Positions 20,439-30,525 of a stretch of 45,950 bases of DNA are shown here, piece by piece. Origin of the DNA: a virus; the IMG/VR virus record IMGVR_UViG_3300036861_000464, positions 1 through 45,950 of that record, one strand, 5' to 3'. A model generated the notes under the pieces. The model worked only from the letters and a program-made list of their open reading frames with translations. It was not told the DNA's origin and did not search any database. The position numbers were made by a program, and so were the translations under genes. Every line of letters begins with the position of its first letter. Positions within the stretch are counted from its first letter, which is position 1.

Positions 20439-20993
20439 ATGTTGAATATCGGACTGGAACTACAGCAGCAGATTCGCGGCGCGGACGGCACCCTCCTCTG
20501 GAGCGGCGCTCAGGTCCTAGCCAATACGTTCATTATTCAAGTCGATGCTGCGGGCGCGGCCATCAAGATGGCCGACGCGGTACAATACGACTCCACGAAC
20601 AGCGTCATCCCGAGGCCGGAGACGACCGCGGCGGGAGCAACGCCGAGCTCGGACCTTCCGATGTCTCTAGCTATCTTCGGCGTGATCTCGCCCGCTAGCA
20701 TCAATGCGGTCAACCTGATCGGAGTCGCTCAGGAGCCGATCGCACCCGGCAAGCGCGGCCTGATCGCTGGATCGGGCAGTCTCGTATGCGTGGCGAGCAC
20801 GGCGACGCTCCTCGCTGTCGGCGTGTTCGTCGGAAGCTCGGCGACCGCCGGGGCCGTGGCGCTCCAAGCGGTCGGCGGCACCAACGCGGTCCTCGGGGCC
20901 GTGTTCAAGATCAACCAAGTGGCCTCTCCAGGCACCGGCAGCACGACTTTTGTCGGAATCCTGGTGAAGGGCGGTTCCTCGTCGGTTAGCTAG
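20439..20993 (+). CDS. Capsid decoration or head-associated protein
   Basis: 184 codons from ATG 20439 after a strong GGGAGGTGG site. The product is small-residue-rich and beta-like (VNLIGVAQEPIAPGKRGLIAGSGSLVCV, quoted in part as EPIAPGKRGLIAGSGSLVCV; later STATLLAVGVFVGSSATAG), as in phage decoration proteins. It lies directly after the coat gene and before a terminator, so it probably belongs to the head-gene transcript. No exact family. Confidence 0.66.
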   Translation: MLNIGLELQQQIRGADGTLLWSGAQVLANTFIIQVDAAGAAIKMADAVQYDSTNSVIPRPETTAAGATPSSDLPMSLAIFGVISPASINAVNLIGVAQEPIAPGKRGLIAGSGSLVCVASTATLLAVGVFVGSSATAGAVALQAVGGTNAVLGAVFKINQVASPGTGSTTFVGILVKGGSSSVS

Positions 20994-21028
20994 AACGGTT
21001 TGAGGCGAGGCCGTCGCATGGAACGGAG

Positions 21029-21062
21029 CGCCGTGCGCGGTAGGATTACGCGCACGGCGTTT
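21029..21062 (+). terminator. Intrinsic terminator after head genes
   Basis: CGCCGTGCGCG (21029-21039) pairs perfectly with CGCGCACGGCG (21049-21059) across a 9-base loop and is followed by TTT, with weaker extension of the stem by AG/TT. This is the best intrinsic terminator seen in the window. It would separate head genes from the tail/fibre genes, so some read-through or antitermination is expected. Confidence 0.75.
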
Positions 21063-21082
21063 CAAACTATCGGGAGGTCTGG

Positions 21083-21307
21083 GTGGCGTTCAGCGCCGCT
21101 TCGCTCAACATCGTGTTACAGGCTGCGACCGACCTCCAGCAGCTCGTAACCCTGCGCCAGCATGCCAAACTGTCCATCCAAGACGGCGCGTTGATCCAGT
21201 TGAGTCCCGCAACGACTCAGTCAGTGAAGGACGACGCAAAGGCGCTGGCCAACTCCCTCATCACGGCCGTCAAAACTGAGACCGCGGCCTGGGGGCCGAT
21301 ACCGTAA
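21083..21307 (+). CDS. Small helical phage protein
   Basis: 74 codons from GTG 21083 after GGGAGG. The product is mostly helical (LNIVLQAATDLQQLVTLRQHA, quoted in part as LNIVLQAATDLQQLV; later DDAKALANSLITAVKTE). Its last base overlaps the next ATG (TAATG). It is the first gene after the terminator. Function unknown. Confidence 0.62.
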   Translation: MAFSAASLNIVLQAATDLQQLVTLRQHAKLSIQDGALIQLSPATTQSVKDDAKALANSLITAVKTETAAWGPIP

Positions 21308-22356
21308 TGGTCGACAACACTCTTCTCAACCTCGGCACCGGAGGCGACACCGTCGCCTCCGACGACATCGCCGGAATCAAATTCCAACGAGTGAAGCTGA
21401 TTCACGGTGCCGACGGGGTGAACGCCGGGGACGTGGCGACCGGGAATCCGCTCCCCACCGTCCAGACCGGCGCACTGCCTGCGGGCACGAACAATATCGG
21501 CGATGTTGACGTTCTCACCCAACCTCCCCTATCCCACGCGACTGATTCGGTGCGAATCGGGGACGGGACGGACCTCGCGCTCGTTTCTGCGGCAGGAGCG
21601 CTCTTGGTAGACGGCGCCGCGGTCACGCAGCCCGTGAGCGCGGCATCTCTTCCGTTGCCAGCTGGCGCCGCGACAGCGGCACTCCAGACCCAGCCGGGCG
21701 TAGACGTCGGTGACGTAACGGTCAATAACGCGGCCGGCGCTTCGGCCGTGAACGTCCAGGACGGTGGGAACTCGATCACCGTGGATGGGACCGTCTCCGC
21801 AAACCTAAATGCGGGGGCGAACAACATCGGGGATGTCGATGTCCTGTCCGGTCCCACAGGCGCGAGCGCACTCCAGCATCAGGGGGAAGTGGCGCACGAC
21901 GGGGTTGACGCGAACAACCCCACCAAGATCGGCGGGCAGGCTCGGCAGACCAATCCAGCCGCCGTAGCTGACCTGGACCGCACCAACGCGATCTTTGATG
22001 ATGTGGGCCGCCAGATCGTCGTGTTGAATCACGCGCGCGACCTCGTCACCAAAAACAAGATCACGCTTTCCAGCACGACGGAGACAACGCTTCTAGCGGC
22101 CGGGGCCGCCGGAGTCTTCCATGATCTCACGCTGCTCGTCATTACGAATTCCAGCGCAACTGCAGTCCGAGTGGATATCCGGGACGCCACCGCAGGAACG
22201 ACGGTCATGGAGATTGCGATTGCTGCGAACGGAGGAGCGGTAATCCCGTTCTCAACTCCGCTCCCGCAGGCGGCGGCGGCCAATAACTGGACCGCGCAGC
22301 TCAGCGGTGCCGTGACAGACGTTCGCATTTTCGTCCAGGCGGTGAAGAACGTATGA
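21307..22356 (+). CDS. Beta-rich phage structural protein
   Basis: 349 residues. The opening NTLLNLGTGGDTVASDDIAG is, from memory, a widespread start among phage structural proteins. The central part repeats NNIGDVDVL twice (near residues 60 and 170), separated by a module with VTVNNAAGASAVNV and ITVDGTVSANLNAG. The final 120 residues form a jelly-roll-like domain (LTLLVITNSSATAVRVDIRD). It is probably a fibre, spike base or decoration component on the virion surface. Confidence 0.72.
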   Translation: MVDNTLLNLGTGGDTVASDDIAGIKFQRVKLIHGADGVNAGDVATGNPLPTVQTGALPAGTNNIGDVDVLTQPPLSHATDSVRIGDGTDLALVSAAGALLVDGAAVTQPVSAASLPLPAGAATAALQTQPGVDVGDVTVNNAAGASAVNVQDGGNSITVDGTVSANLNAGANNIGDVDVLSGPTGASALQHQGEVAHDGVDANNPTKIGGQARQTNPAAVADLDRTNAIFDDVGRQIVVLNHARDLVTKNKITLSSTTETTLLAAGAAGVFHDLTLLVITNSSATAVRVDIRDATAGTTVMEIAIAANGGAVIPFSTPLPQAAAANNWTAQLSGAVTDVRIFVQAVKNV

Positions 22357-22523
22357 CGCCGTCTGTAACGGAATCCTTGCCGACTGAGGCCATCGAGGTC
22401 GTAGCCGGTACAGTTCTCGGACCCAAGCCTGCCTACTATATGAGTGGGCTCTGGTGGGAGCCGGTGGATGGGCCGGACCATCTGCTGGTCGATGCCGTGC
22501 TTTCATGGGAGCCCAAGACCTAA
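22353..22523 (+). CDS. Small hypothetical virion-region protein
   Basis: 56 codons. The ATG overlaps the preceding stop (ATGA), and the next gene starts at GTG 22524 immediately after its TAA. The product has AGTVLGPKPAYYMSGLWWEP and VDAVLSWEPKT. It could be a chaperone or a small tail part. Tight packing on both sides is the main evidence. Confidence 0.58.
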   Translation: MTPSVTESLPTEAIEVVAGTVLGPKPAYYMSGLWWEPVDGPDHLLVDAVLSWEPKT

Positions 22524-23204
22524 GTGTCGATCTCCTTTGTTGCAGCTTCGGCGAACGCCGCTGCGGCGAGCGGCAATCTGAGCGTTACGCCTCCAACCAC
22601 TCAAACCGACGATATCATGGTCTGCGCTGTGACAACGCACGACAACGTTGCCGTGACCTTTCCGGCAGGGTGGACGATCTATCAGGAGGGAAACAACACG
22701 ACCGCCATGCGCTCGACTCTCGCGTGGAAACGCGCCGTCGGCGCGGAAGGCGCCTTCACGATCACCCACGCGGCCGGAGACGGGATCGTCGCGAACGTGG
22801 CGGTCTATCGTGGTTGTCTCAAGACGGCCACCCCGATCAATACGAGCGTGCTGACCCATAACGCCTCCTCCAGCACCTGCACGGCGGCGACGATCACGAC
22901 GACCAAGGACGGTTGCATGCTCGTCTTCACCATGCACGACTCCGACAATGGAGCCTCCTCGGCGCAATCGAGCGCAAATCTCGGCTCGATGACCGGGCGG
23001 TTCGACAATGCCTCCACCCTCGGGCTCGACGAGGCCGTTTCCGGCGCCGATGTATTGCAGAGCACTCAGGGAGCCACTGGTGCATCGACCGGGACACTCA
23101 GCCTGGGGCCGGATGTCAACAGCGGCGGCAACACGGCGCTCGAGCCCGCGCCCCCTCCAGCGATTCCACCGAACAGTCTTATGACGACTGGGGCGGGGAT
23201 TTGA
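22524..23204 (+). CDS. Beta-rich hypothetical structural protein
   Basis: 226 codons from GTG 22524, abutting the preceding stop. A Ser/Thr/Ala-rich beta-sandwich-like sequence: TDDIMVCAVTTHDNVAVTFPAGW, quoted in part as TDDIMVCAVTTHDNVAV; then STLAWKRAVGAEGAFTITHAA; and DGCMLVFTMHDSDNG. This pattern is common in phage receptor-binding or structural beta-proteins annotated by similar repeats. It probably belongs to the tail or fibre. Confidence 0.66.
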   Translation: MSISFVAASANAAAASGNLSVTPPTTQTDDIMVCAVTTHDNVAVTFPAGWTIYQEGNNTTAMRSTLAWKRAVGAEGAFTITHAAGDGIVANVAVYRGCLKTATPINTSVLTHNASSSTCTAATITTTKDGCMLVFTMHDSDNGASSAQSSANLGSMTGRFDNASTLGLDEAVSGADVLQSTQGATGASTGTLSLGPDVNSGGNTALEPAPPPAIPPNSLMTTGAGI

Positions 23205-25109
23205 TTGCTTCTACCACTACAAATACAGCTCAACCTACCCTCGATTCCGGGTGGGATCACCCAGCCGACCCCTAACGGCGGGGACATCTTCTACCAGAGC
23301 GACACGCACCCGGACGCCTCGCTTGACGGTGTTGCCGGGTCCTACCACTTCGAGGATCTCTACCAGAAGAGCCAAGCAAACGGATGGAAGGCGGCCGATG
23401 CGATCACTGCGGCCGTAGAAAAGTGGGGCGGAGCCGTGTTCGGACTCTTGCCCGAATACTGGTTCCACGTGCCTATCCAAAACGGGGACGGGGTCCTCAC
23501 CGATACCACCACGCTCAAGGTCTCTCGGTGCAACTTCAAGTTCGATGCCGGGAAGACCATGAAGGTAAGCGCCGTCGGGATCGCGAATCGCTGGACAATC
23601 ATGGGACTGCTCCAGCAGGCGGGGACCGCCTCCCCAGTCGGTTACGACGGCTGCGACGGGACGATCGGCGCGACGATGACGATAGACGGCAACCATCAGA
23701 TCTACGGATCGAAGTTCCGGAGCGTTGGGACGGGCGCGCAAATCAACATCCGCAGGAGCAGCACGTCGGCTGCCGGCGATGCGGTGAACGTAACGTGCGA
23801 GAGCCTTGGCGCGAGCATCGCGTCAATCTCGTTTGGTACCTCCGCGGTCCCCACGGCACGGGCGCATCATATCTATATGAATACGCTGGGCTCCGCGACG
23901 GCCGGCGTGGCCCTCTTCAACGTGGTCGACGCGAGGGACATCCACGTAGACGGCATCGCGAACAACGCAATCAACGTGGTCAATGCCTACACGCTCATCC
24001 GGGACGGCGTAATCCACGGAACTCCGGGGTCGGTAGACCTCCGAGGAAGCAGTGGGGTCACGGATCTCATCGACTTCACCTGGTCCGGAACGGCGGCGCA
24101 GCAGACAAGTTCGAGTCCCACAAACGACTGGCGCACTTGGTCGCCATCCGTGGTGGACGCGAACGGCAATCCATCGGCCGGTCGGCTCATCGAACTTCTC
24201 GACGGCTCGATGTCGGTCGTCGTTTCAGCCGTCTCGGATTCTGCGGGTCAGATTAGTTACACGACCCCCGGCTTCACCGGCATCGCGATTGCCAATGCCG
24301 TCAAGACTCGGGTTCGCGGTGCCGCATGGGTTGAGCAGGGGCCTTTCACCGTGCGTCGAGATGGTGTGGTCGTCCAGCAATTCGTCTGGCCGAGAACCTC
24401 TTATGTCGTTGCCGGAACGACGTATTACCAGCTCCTACCAGGCAGCGACAACATCGGGCCGGCGGAGACTCTCAAGGCCAACTTCAGCGTCTACCCGGGC
24501 GGAGGACCGCCGCCACTGGCTGTGCAGTTCACCGACCGCAGCACGACCGCACCGGGAAACGCGATCACGGCCTGGCTCTGGAACTTCGGGGACGGTCAGA
24601 CGAACACCGTGCAGAACCCGATCCACGTCTACAGCGCGGCGGGGCTCTACCAGGTGACGCTGACCGTCACGGACGCGAGCGGGCAGGCGACCGAGAGCGA
24701 CATTGCGGCGGTGTACGTCGCGGCTGTGCCCGGTGGCTACGTGCGGCGCGCAGTCCCGACAACGCCGTTCGTGGCAGGCGACGTGCCTGGGACGCCGTTT
24801 GTAGCCAAGGACGTGCCGGCGACCGCCTTTGTGCGCGGTGTCGTGCCTGGGAGCCAGTTCACTCCCTGCGAGCCAGTCGAAGTTGTGGAGGCCGAGGAAG
24901 AGTTCATAATCTTCGGCGGCGCCATCTTACCCGCGGGACCGGGCGCGTCGGCACCAGCGTTCACGCATCGCTCCGCGCCATCGACCGCCTTCGCGCACCG
25001 CTCTGTTCCGGCGGTCTCATACGGCGAATGTGGAACGCCCAGCCCCGAAGTTGTTGAGACCGAGGGGGAGTTCATAATTTTCGGGGGAGCCGTGGAACCT
25101 GTAGAATAG
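23205..25109 (+). CDS. Fibre-like protein with PKD domain and C-terminal repeats
   Basis: 634 codons from TTG 23205, which follows the previous stop directly. Residues about 20-300 are beta-rich, with several right-handed-helix-like turns ([20 protein letters not shown]). Residues 427-510 are a PKD domain ([41 protein letters not shown]). The C-terminal 120 residues contain two related units, each ending EVVE[15 protein letters not shown], preceded by VPxTPFVAxDVP repeats. PKD domains often bind glycans or proteins at cell surfaces, so attachment to host polysaccharide is likely. Confidence 0.76.
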   Translation: MLLPLQIQLNLPSIPGGITQPTPNGGDIFYQSDTHPDASLDGVAGSYHFEDLYQKSQANGWKAADAITAAVEKWGGAVFGLLPEYWFHVPIQNGDGVLTDTTTLKVSRCNFKFDAGKTMKVSAVGIANRWTIMGLLQQAGTASPVGYDGCDGTIGATMTIDGNHQIYGSKFRSVGTGAQINIRRSSTSAAGDAVNVTCESLGASIASISFGTSAVPTARAHHIYMNTLGSATAGVALFNVVDARDIHVDGIANNAINVVNAYTLIRDGVIHGTPGSVDLRGSSGVTDLIDFTWSGTAAQQTSSSPTNDWRTWSPSVVDANGNPSAGRLIELLDGSMSVVVSAVSDSAGQISYTTPGFTGIAIANAVKTRVRGAAWVEQGPFTVRRDGVVVQQFVWPRTSYVVAGTTYYQLLPGSDNIGPAETLKANFSVYPGGGPPPLAVQFTDRSTTAPGNAITAWLWNFGDGQTNTVQNPIHVYSAAGLYQVTLTVTDASGQATESDIAAVYVAAVPGGYVRRAVPTTPFVAGDVPGTPFVAKDVPATAFVRGVVPGSQFTPCEPVEVVEAEEEFIIFGGAILPAGPGASAPAFTHRSAPSTAFAHRSVPAVSYGECGTPSPEVVETEGEFIIFGGAVEPVE

Positions 25110-25117
25110 GAGACAGC

Positions 25118-28117
25118 ATGACCAAGCGAACGGGGATGGTTCACAAGAGCGCGAGAACGCTGCTCGTCGTCTTCTGCGCTGCGCTGATCTGGGCCGGGTC
25201 TGTCTTCGGCTTCACCGGCACCGGGTCCGGTTCTATCTGGGCCATGCGTTCGGGCGACTTCGTCGCGAAGAACTTCTCAGGGGATACGGCCGGGCGCGAC
25301 CTCGCGTACTCCTACTGCGGGTCCAGCGGGTTCATCCAGATAGGGCCGGGTCTCGAGGCGATGGACCTCGGGACGATACCGGCCGGCATTACGGTGATAC
25401 GGGCCACGAAGAACGGCTGGGAGGCCCTTGGCACGGGAATCGTCACGCCGCGTCTCGGTCCCTCATCAAGCGCGGGCATCGGTGGAGCGATCCGCGTTGT
25501 GGACGGGGTCACATTCCCTCAGACCATTGCCGGGATCCAGCTTGCGATCAACGATTTGCCGGCGACCGGAGGGCGGGTCGTCGTACCGGCCGCGACCTAT
25601 CTTGGAACCGCCCAGCTCTCACTCAGAAGCAACCTCTGGCTGGACGGCGCCGGTATCGGGAACGCAATTCTCCGTCGTAACGGCTCCAGCGCCTACGTCG
25701 TTCTGGCGAATCCTACGTGGGTCGGCACGCCCGACAGCAACATCGTTGTCTCCGGCTTTACGATCGACGGCCAGCGAGTCCTCGGAACCGGCGCGCAGGG
25801 CGTCCGCATCACCAACGCGAGAAAGGTCACGTTACGCGATCTGAAGATCGTCGAGACTGGAGCCACTTCGCTCGTTCTCTACGGCAACACGGCTGCGGGG
25901 CCCGGCATCAATCGGGACATCGCGATCGAGCACGTAATCATCGACGGCTCGGACGACGCCGGAATGGACCTGTCTGATGCGTGGGGCCTGGATGTCTCGC
26001 GATGCGAGGTCTACAACACCAAACACATCGCGATCAACCTCGAGCCGAGGAACGACGGCGGGCTACTCGAGTCGCTGAAAGGCGTCAGGGTAGTGAGCAA
26101 TTTCATAAACAACACGGCTCCGCCAACGGGTTCGTTCCAGCCGTTCGGGATCCACGTGAACGGCAACCACGGAGGTGTCTTCAACGGAGAGATGGATGGA
26201 GTTGTCGTCTCGGAGAATACGATTCTTGGGACGAAAAACGGCATCGTCGCGAGCGGGCCGAATCTGCGCGGCGCGATCATCGCCAACAACACCGTCCAGG
26301 GATCGCGCAAGGAGGGCATCGCGCTATGGAATGAGGGTTCGTCGGCGCTCACCAAGAACGTTTTGGTCATCGGGAATCACGTCCTCAACTGCGCGATCGA
26401 CGCTACGAACACGTTTTCGGGGATGGTTGACTCAAACGCGGTCAACTGCTCCTTCATCGGCAACTATGTTATCGACACCAACGGCTCTCCGAAGCACAAA
26501 TACGGCATCGAGCAGAAGGGCGCGTCATCGACCGGCAACTCCTACGCTTTGAACTACGTGTCTGGCTACGCCACGGCACCCGATAACTTCGGCACCACCG
26601 CCGCAGTCAACGCCACCGGCAGGGGCGTGCTTGAAATCACGTCCAAGGCCGCGAATCCTACGGAGCCGTCGCTCGCCCTTCGCCCATTCGTCAACGACGG
26701 CCGGACTTCGCTTGCGTGGCTTGCCAGGAATCCGGTTTCGCTCGGATATCGACCGTACGGGAAGATCGACGCAGCCGGGCCGAACGGCGGCAACCTGGGG
26801 CTCGGATACATGTCCTGGTATACCTCCGCGGACACCACGCAGGCGAACCTCGAGAAGCGCATGGACATGGGCATCAACGAGAACCCCACGTTTCTGAACT
26901 GGGTCAACTTCAAGAACGTGCGTTACTACTCGCCTACCCTGAATCCTGGTGGGTTCACCATGAGTTTCCTCGAGTCGCTCATGACGGTGGCTGCCGATAC
27001 GACCGGCTGGGCCGGCCCCAGCATTTCGCTGTCGCCCAGGAGCAAGATCTACTGGCGGTCGAACGCCTTCCCATGGACCGCCTATCCGATCTTCCAGAAG
27101 GACAACCAGAACATCTTCTACATCGCCGACATCAACACCCCTCGAGTGATCGTTAGCCCGAACGGGGTTGGCGCGATGGTGGCGACCGGGCTGAACGGAA
27201 TACCTGGCGTGAGGATTGGTGACACGCAGGCACCGTCCAGCTCCAACAGATTGGAGGTCGCCGGACAAGCAAAGACCGAAGGCAACCTGATCGTCACCGG
27301 CAGCGTTCTCGCGACGGCCAAGGGGACGTTCCCGGACTCTCTCCGCTCCGGGCCGGCGAATATCAACGGAAACCTGACCGTAAGGGATAGCATCACTGCC
27401 GGCAGCCTGGTGAAGTCCAATCTGAGCGGATTCTGGGCCGAGGGCTCTGGCGGCCAGAGAGTCCAGGTGCTCGGGGACCAAGGCCTGGAAATGCGCATCT
27501 CAGGCGCCGGAGCATGCAAGATCAGGAATGCCCTGGGAGACCTCACGCTTCAGGGATTCTCTTCCGCATACCTTGGCAACATTACGAATCCGCAGGCCGT
27601 GTCGGTTACGGCCACGGGCGGCGTCCAGACCACCGACCTCTCGATTCTAGGGAAGCAGACCGTGCGGGATTCAAGCCGAGTGGATGGGAACTCCTTCTGC
27701 AACGGCTGCGCCGTCTTCTACGGCAAGGTCTTGGTTCGGGATTCGCTCCGCGTCAAGGGGCCGGCCGATGTCGTAGGCAAGGCGACCGTCAAGGACACGC
27801 TGCGTGTCGGCGGTACCGCCGACTTCAACTCTACCGTCACGCAGTTTCAGGGAGCGGACGTAGCCTCCACGGCGAGTATGACACTAGGGGTCGGGAACGC
27901 CTTCAACATCACCGGCACAACGACCGTGACGAGCATCACGGCGAAGCCGGCCGGAACCTTCGTTACGCTCTTCGTTCCAGGGGCGCTCCAATTCACGAGC
28001 GGATCGAATCTCAAGTTGAACGGCAACTTCGTGGGGAACGGTACCGGCAATGACGACGTGCTGAATCTCTACTGCGACGGAACGAACTACAAGGAGATCG
28101 GGAGGGTACAGCCGTGA
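25118..28117 (+). CDS. Large beta-helix protein with signal peptide
   Basis: 999 residues from ATG 25118 (ribosome site AGGAGA). The N-terminus has a Sec-type signal (basic RTGMVHKSAR, then TLLVVFCAALIWAGSVFG). Residues about 130-470 form a right-handed parallel beta-helix of the pectate-lyase-3/NosD kind: INDLPATGGRVVVPAATYLG, LWLDGAGIGNAILRR, VVVSENTILGTKNGIV, VLVIGNHVLNC. The C-terminal 280 residues carry repeated VRDSxRVxG turns and end in a short globular cap. It resembles a tailspike/depolymerase, but a signal peptide on a phage tail protein is unusual. It could act after export rather than as a virion part. Confidence 0.76.
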   Translation: MTKRTGMVHKSARTLLVVFCAALIWAGSVFGFTGTGSGSIWAMRSGDFVAKNFSGDTAGRDLAYSYCGSSGFIQIGPGLEAMDLGTIPAGITVIRATKNGWEALGTGIVTPRLGPSSSAGIGGAIRVVDGVTFPQTIAGIQLAINDLPATGGRVVVPAATYLGTAQLSLRSNLWLDGAGIGNAILRRNGSSAYVVLANPTWVGTPDSNIVVSGFTIDGQRVLGTGAQGVRITNARKVTLRDLKIVETGATSLVLYGNTAAGPGINRDIAIEHVIIDGSDDAGMDLSDAWGLDVSRCEVYNTKHIAINLEPRNDGGLLESLKGVRVVSNFINNTAPPTGSFQPFGIHVNGNHGGVFNGEMDGVVVSENTILGTKNGIVASGPNLRGAIIANNTVQGSRKEGIALWNEGSSALTKNVLVIGNHVLNCAIDATNTFSGMVDSNAVNCSFIGNYVIDTNGSPKHKYGIEQKGASSTGNSYALNYVSGYATAPDNFGTTAAVNATGRGVLEITSKAANPTEPSLALRPFVNDGRTSLAWLARNPVSLGYRPYGKIDAAGPNGGNLGLGYMSWYTSADTTQANLEKRMDMGINENPTFLNWVNFKNVRYYSPTLNPGGFTMSFLESLMTVAADTTGWAGPSISLSPRSKIYWRSNAFPWTAYPIFQKDNQNIFYIADINTPRVIVSPNGVGAMVATGLNGIPGVRIGDTQAPSSSNRLEVAGQAKTEGNLIVTGSVLATAKGTFPDSLRSGPANINGNLTVRDSITAGSLVKSNLSGFWAEGSGGQRVQVLGDQGLEMRISGAGACKIRNALGDLTLQGFSSAYLGNITNPQAVSVTATGGVQTTDLSILGKQTVRDSSRVDGNSFCNGCAVFYGKVLVRDSLRVKGPADVVGKATVKDTLRVGGTADFNSTVTQFQGADVASTASMTLGVGNAFNITGTTTVTSITAKPAGTFVTLFVPGALQFTSGSNLKLNGNFVGNGTGNDDVLNLYCDGTNYKEIGRVQP

Positions 28118-30516
28118 GGTCGAGAATTGTCTCTATCGCTCTGATGTTGCTTCTCGCCTCCGGGGCTGAGGCCGCTACCCGGTTCGTGGACAACTCCTGC
28201 ACGAACAACGGAGACGGGACGACCACGACATGTGCCTCTGGGGCGGGCCAGCCAGGCCCGTTCAAGACGATCGGCGCTGCCGTGGCCGTCGCCGTCGCCG
28301 GAGATGTCATTCGAGTGAAACGTCAAGCGGCCGATTACATCGAGAACGTCACGACGGCCGCCGCGGGAACGGCGTCCAATCCCATCACGCTGACGTGCTA
28401 CGTCGGGGACACGGTCAAGCCGACCTGGAAGCGCTCCAGCGGCACGCAGTTCACGATCAACCACGCCTACTGGGTGATCGACTCGCTGGAGTTCTTCGGC
28501 AGTGACATCAATTCAGCCCAGATACGGGTTCGCGCCGCCAATATCACGTTCCAACACTGCCTCATTCGCCGGAATATCGGCCACGGGTTCAGTCTCGCCG
28601 GCAACACGGGCGCGGGCATCACGGCCAATAATTTCACGATTCAATGGTGCACCCTGGACAGTCTTGGAGCTGGGGGGGACCGCCATGCGCTGACCACGGG
28701 ACACGCCGGCGAGGATTCCTTCGCGTACAGCGTCCAGAATATCAAGATCCTGAACAACACCTTCCGTAACGGAGGCGCGGACCTGATCCAGTTCTTCGAG
28801 GACGAGATCGGGACCCCATGCCGCTCCGCCCACGTCAGCGGGCTCATCCAGTTCAACGCCTTCATTCGAGGAAGCCGCGATCCGCTGGTCGAGAACGCCA
28901 TCGACATAAAGGCGGCCGCGTGGGTCGATCAACCGATGTACATAACCGACAATACTTTCTATGGATGGGATGGCATTGGTGGCATCGTTACAACTGCGAA
29001 TGCCGGCAAGACGATCACCACCCAGCACTGCGCTGAGTACACCAAGGTCGAACGAAATATCTTCGACAAGGGGAACGGTGTAGGGGCTTGCAATCCATGC
29101 ATGGGGATTGATTTCCAGGCCGATAACACTGGCGCTGGGCCAAATGTCAGAGGCAACCGGATCGTTCAGAACACGTTCGTCGGCTTTAGGTATAGCACTC
29201 GATTGGCGTCCAGCGGGCATCTGGATAGCCTCTACGTCTACAACAACACCTCCGACAGCCTCTTCGCTGCCGCCGAGGCATTCATGCGGATCGAGGGGCC
29301 GATCAACAAGCTCATTTGCCGTAACAACTTGACTAAGGGAATCGTACTGAACTGCTCGAGCGGAGCGAACATTTCCGGAGTCGTGGCCGATCACAACGGA
29401 TGGTTCGGAACCGGCGTGAATTGCGATGAGTCTCCGTGTACGGCTCCGAGCGATGTGTGCGACGCCGCGACGGACAAGACCGGCACCAATCCTGGGTGGA
29501 TCGACCCGGCCAGTGGAAACTACAACCTCGCGGCGAGCAGCACGGCCATCGACGCGGGTGTGAATGTGGGGCTTCCCTTCAATGGTTCGGCGCCCGACAT
29601 GGGGGCGAAGGAATCTGGGAGCACAAACAACGCCCCCGTGCTGACCCAGCCCAGTGCGATGGTGGTCAATGAGGGCTCCACGGCCGACCAGACGATCACC
29701 GCGACGGACGCTGACGGAGACCCGCTCACTTTCTCCAAGCTCTCTGGTCCTGCCTACGCCACCGTGACGACGACGAGCCCTGGGACGGGGACCGGAACCG
29801 GCAACATCCATCTTGCTCCCGGCTTCTCGGATGCCGGCGGTAACAGCATGGTCGCGCGCGCAAGCGATGGCGTAGCCGTGAGCGATAAGACGGTGACGCT
29901 CACGGTCAACAACGTGAACACCGCGCCCACCTTGACGCAGCCCTCCAACATGACCGTGGATGAGAACGTTACCGCCGATCAGGCGTTGAACGGGAGCGAT
30001 CCAGAGGGGGACGCGCTCACGTTCACGAAAGTCTCCGGGCCTGCGTATATGACGGTGACAACCACGACCTCCACGACTGGGAACATCCACCTTGCTCCGA
30101 GCTACACGGACGCTGAGGTCACGACCGGAACAGTCCGGGCGAGCGACGGGACTCTGACCAACGACAAATCCTTCTCGATCACCGTGAACAACGTGAACCG
30201 AGCGCCGACGCTCACTCAGCCCGCGAACATGTCCATGTCCGAGGGAGCGGTAGTCGATCAGACAATCAGCGCGACAGATCCGGACAACGACGCGCTGACC
30301 TTCTCGAAGGTGTCCGGAGGCGGGACCTTCACAACCGTTACCACGGTCAACTCAACCACCGGGAACATCCATTGCGCTCCGGTAGGCGGGGACGCTGCGG
30401 GATCTCCCTACAGCGTTGTCGTTCGAGCGAGCGACGGAACACTCAACAGCGACAAGACGCTCACGGTGACGGTAACGGCCGTGCCGCCGTTCATTGACGC
30501 CTGCACGCCTTTCTAA
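28114..30516 (+). CDS. Secreted beta-helix protein with cadherin-like repeats
   Basis: 800 codons from GTG 28114, overlapping the previous stop. A clear signal peptide (IVSIALMLLLASGAEA) is followed by a beta-helix (residues 25-500: RFVDNSCTNNGDG, FKTIGAAVAVAVAGDVIRVK, IKILNNTFRNGGADL, VERNIFDKGN). After that come three cadherin/Ig-like repeats of about 95 residues starting near 504, 601 and 694, each with APxLTQP, VxEGxxxDQT, DxDGDxLTFxK, TGNIHxAP and VRASDG motifs. Such tandem repeats are typical of bacterial surface proteins and suggest acquisition from a host. Its tail role is uncertain. Confidence 0.76.
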   Translation: MRSRIVSIALMLLLASGAEAATRFVDNSCTNNGDGTTTTCASGAGQPGPFKTIGAAVAVAVAGDVIRVKRQAADYIENVTTAAAGTASNPITLTCYVGDTVKPTWKRSSGTQFTINHAYWVIDSLEFFGSDINSAQIRVRAANITFQHCLIRRNIGHGFSLAGNTGAGITANNFTIQWCTLDSLGAGGDRHALTTGHAGEDSFAYSVQNIKILNNTFRNGGADLIQFFEDEIGTPCRSAHVSGLIQFNAFIRGSRDPLVENAIDIKAAAWVDQPMYITDNTFYGWDGIGGIVTTANAGKTITTQHCAEYTKVERNIFDKGNGVGACNPCMGIDFQADNTGAGPNVRGNRIVQNTFVGFRYSTRLASSGHLDSLYVYNNTSDSLFAAAEAFMRIEGPINKLICRNNLTKGIVLNCSSGANISGVVADHNGWFGTGVNCDESPCTAPSDVCDAATDKTGTNPGWIDPASGNYNLAASSTAIDAGVNVGLPFNGSAPDMGAKESGSTNNAPVLTQPSAMVVNEGSTADQTITATDADGDPLTFSKLSGPAYATVTTTSPGTGTGTGNIHLAPGFSDAGGNSMVARASDGVAVSDKTVTLTVNNVNTAPTLTQPSNMTVDENVTADQALNGSDPEGDALTFTKVSGPAYMTVTTTTSTTGNIHLAPSYTDAEVTTGTVRASDGTLTNDKSFSITVNNVNRAPTLTQPANMSMSEGAVVDQTISATDPDNDALTFSKVSGGGTFTTVTTVNSTTGNIHCAPVGGDAAGSPYSVVVRASDGTLNSDKTLTVTVTAVPPFIDACTPF

Positions 30517-30525
30517 GGGGACAAG

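Noticed and set aside
28513-30090. Long open frame (525 codons) on the minus strand
   Set aside because: It lies antisense to the secreted beta-helix/cadherin gene, whose motifs are clear. The antisense product is Arg/Val/Gly-rich without recognisable domains, as expected for a GC-rich shadow.
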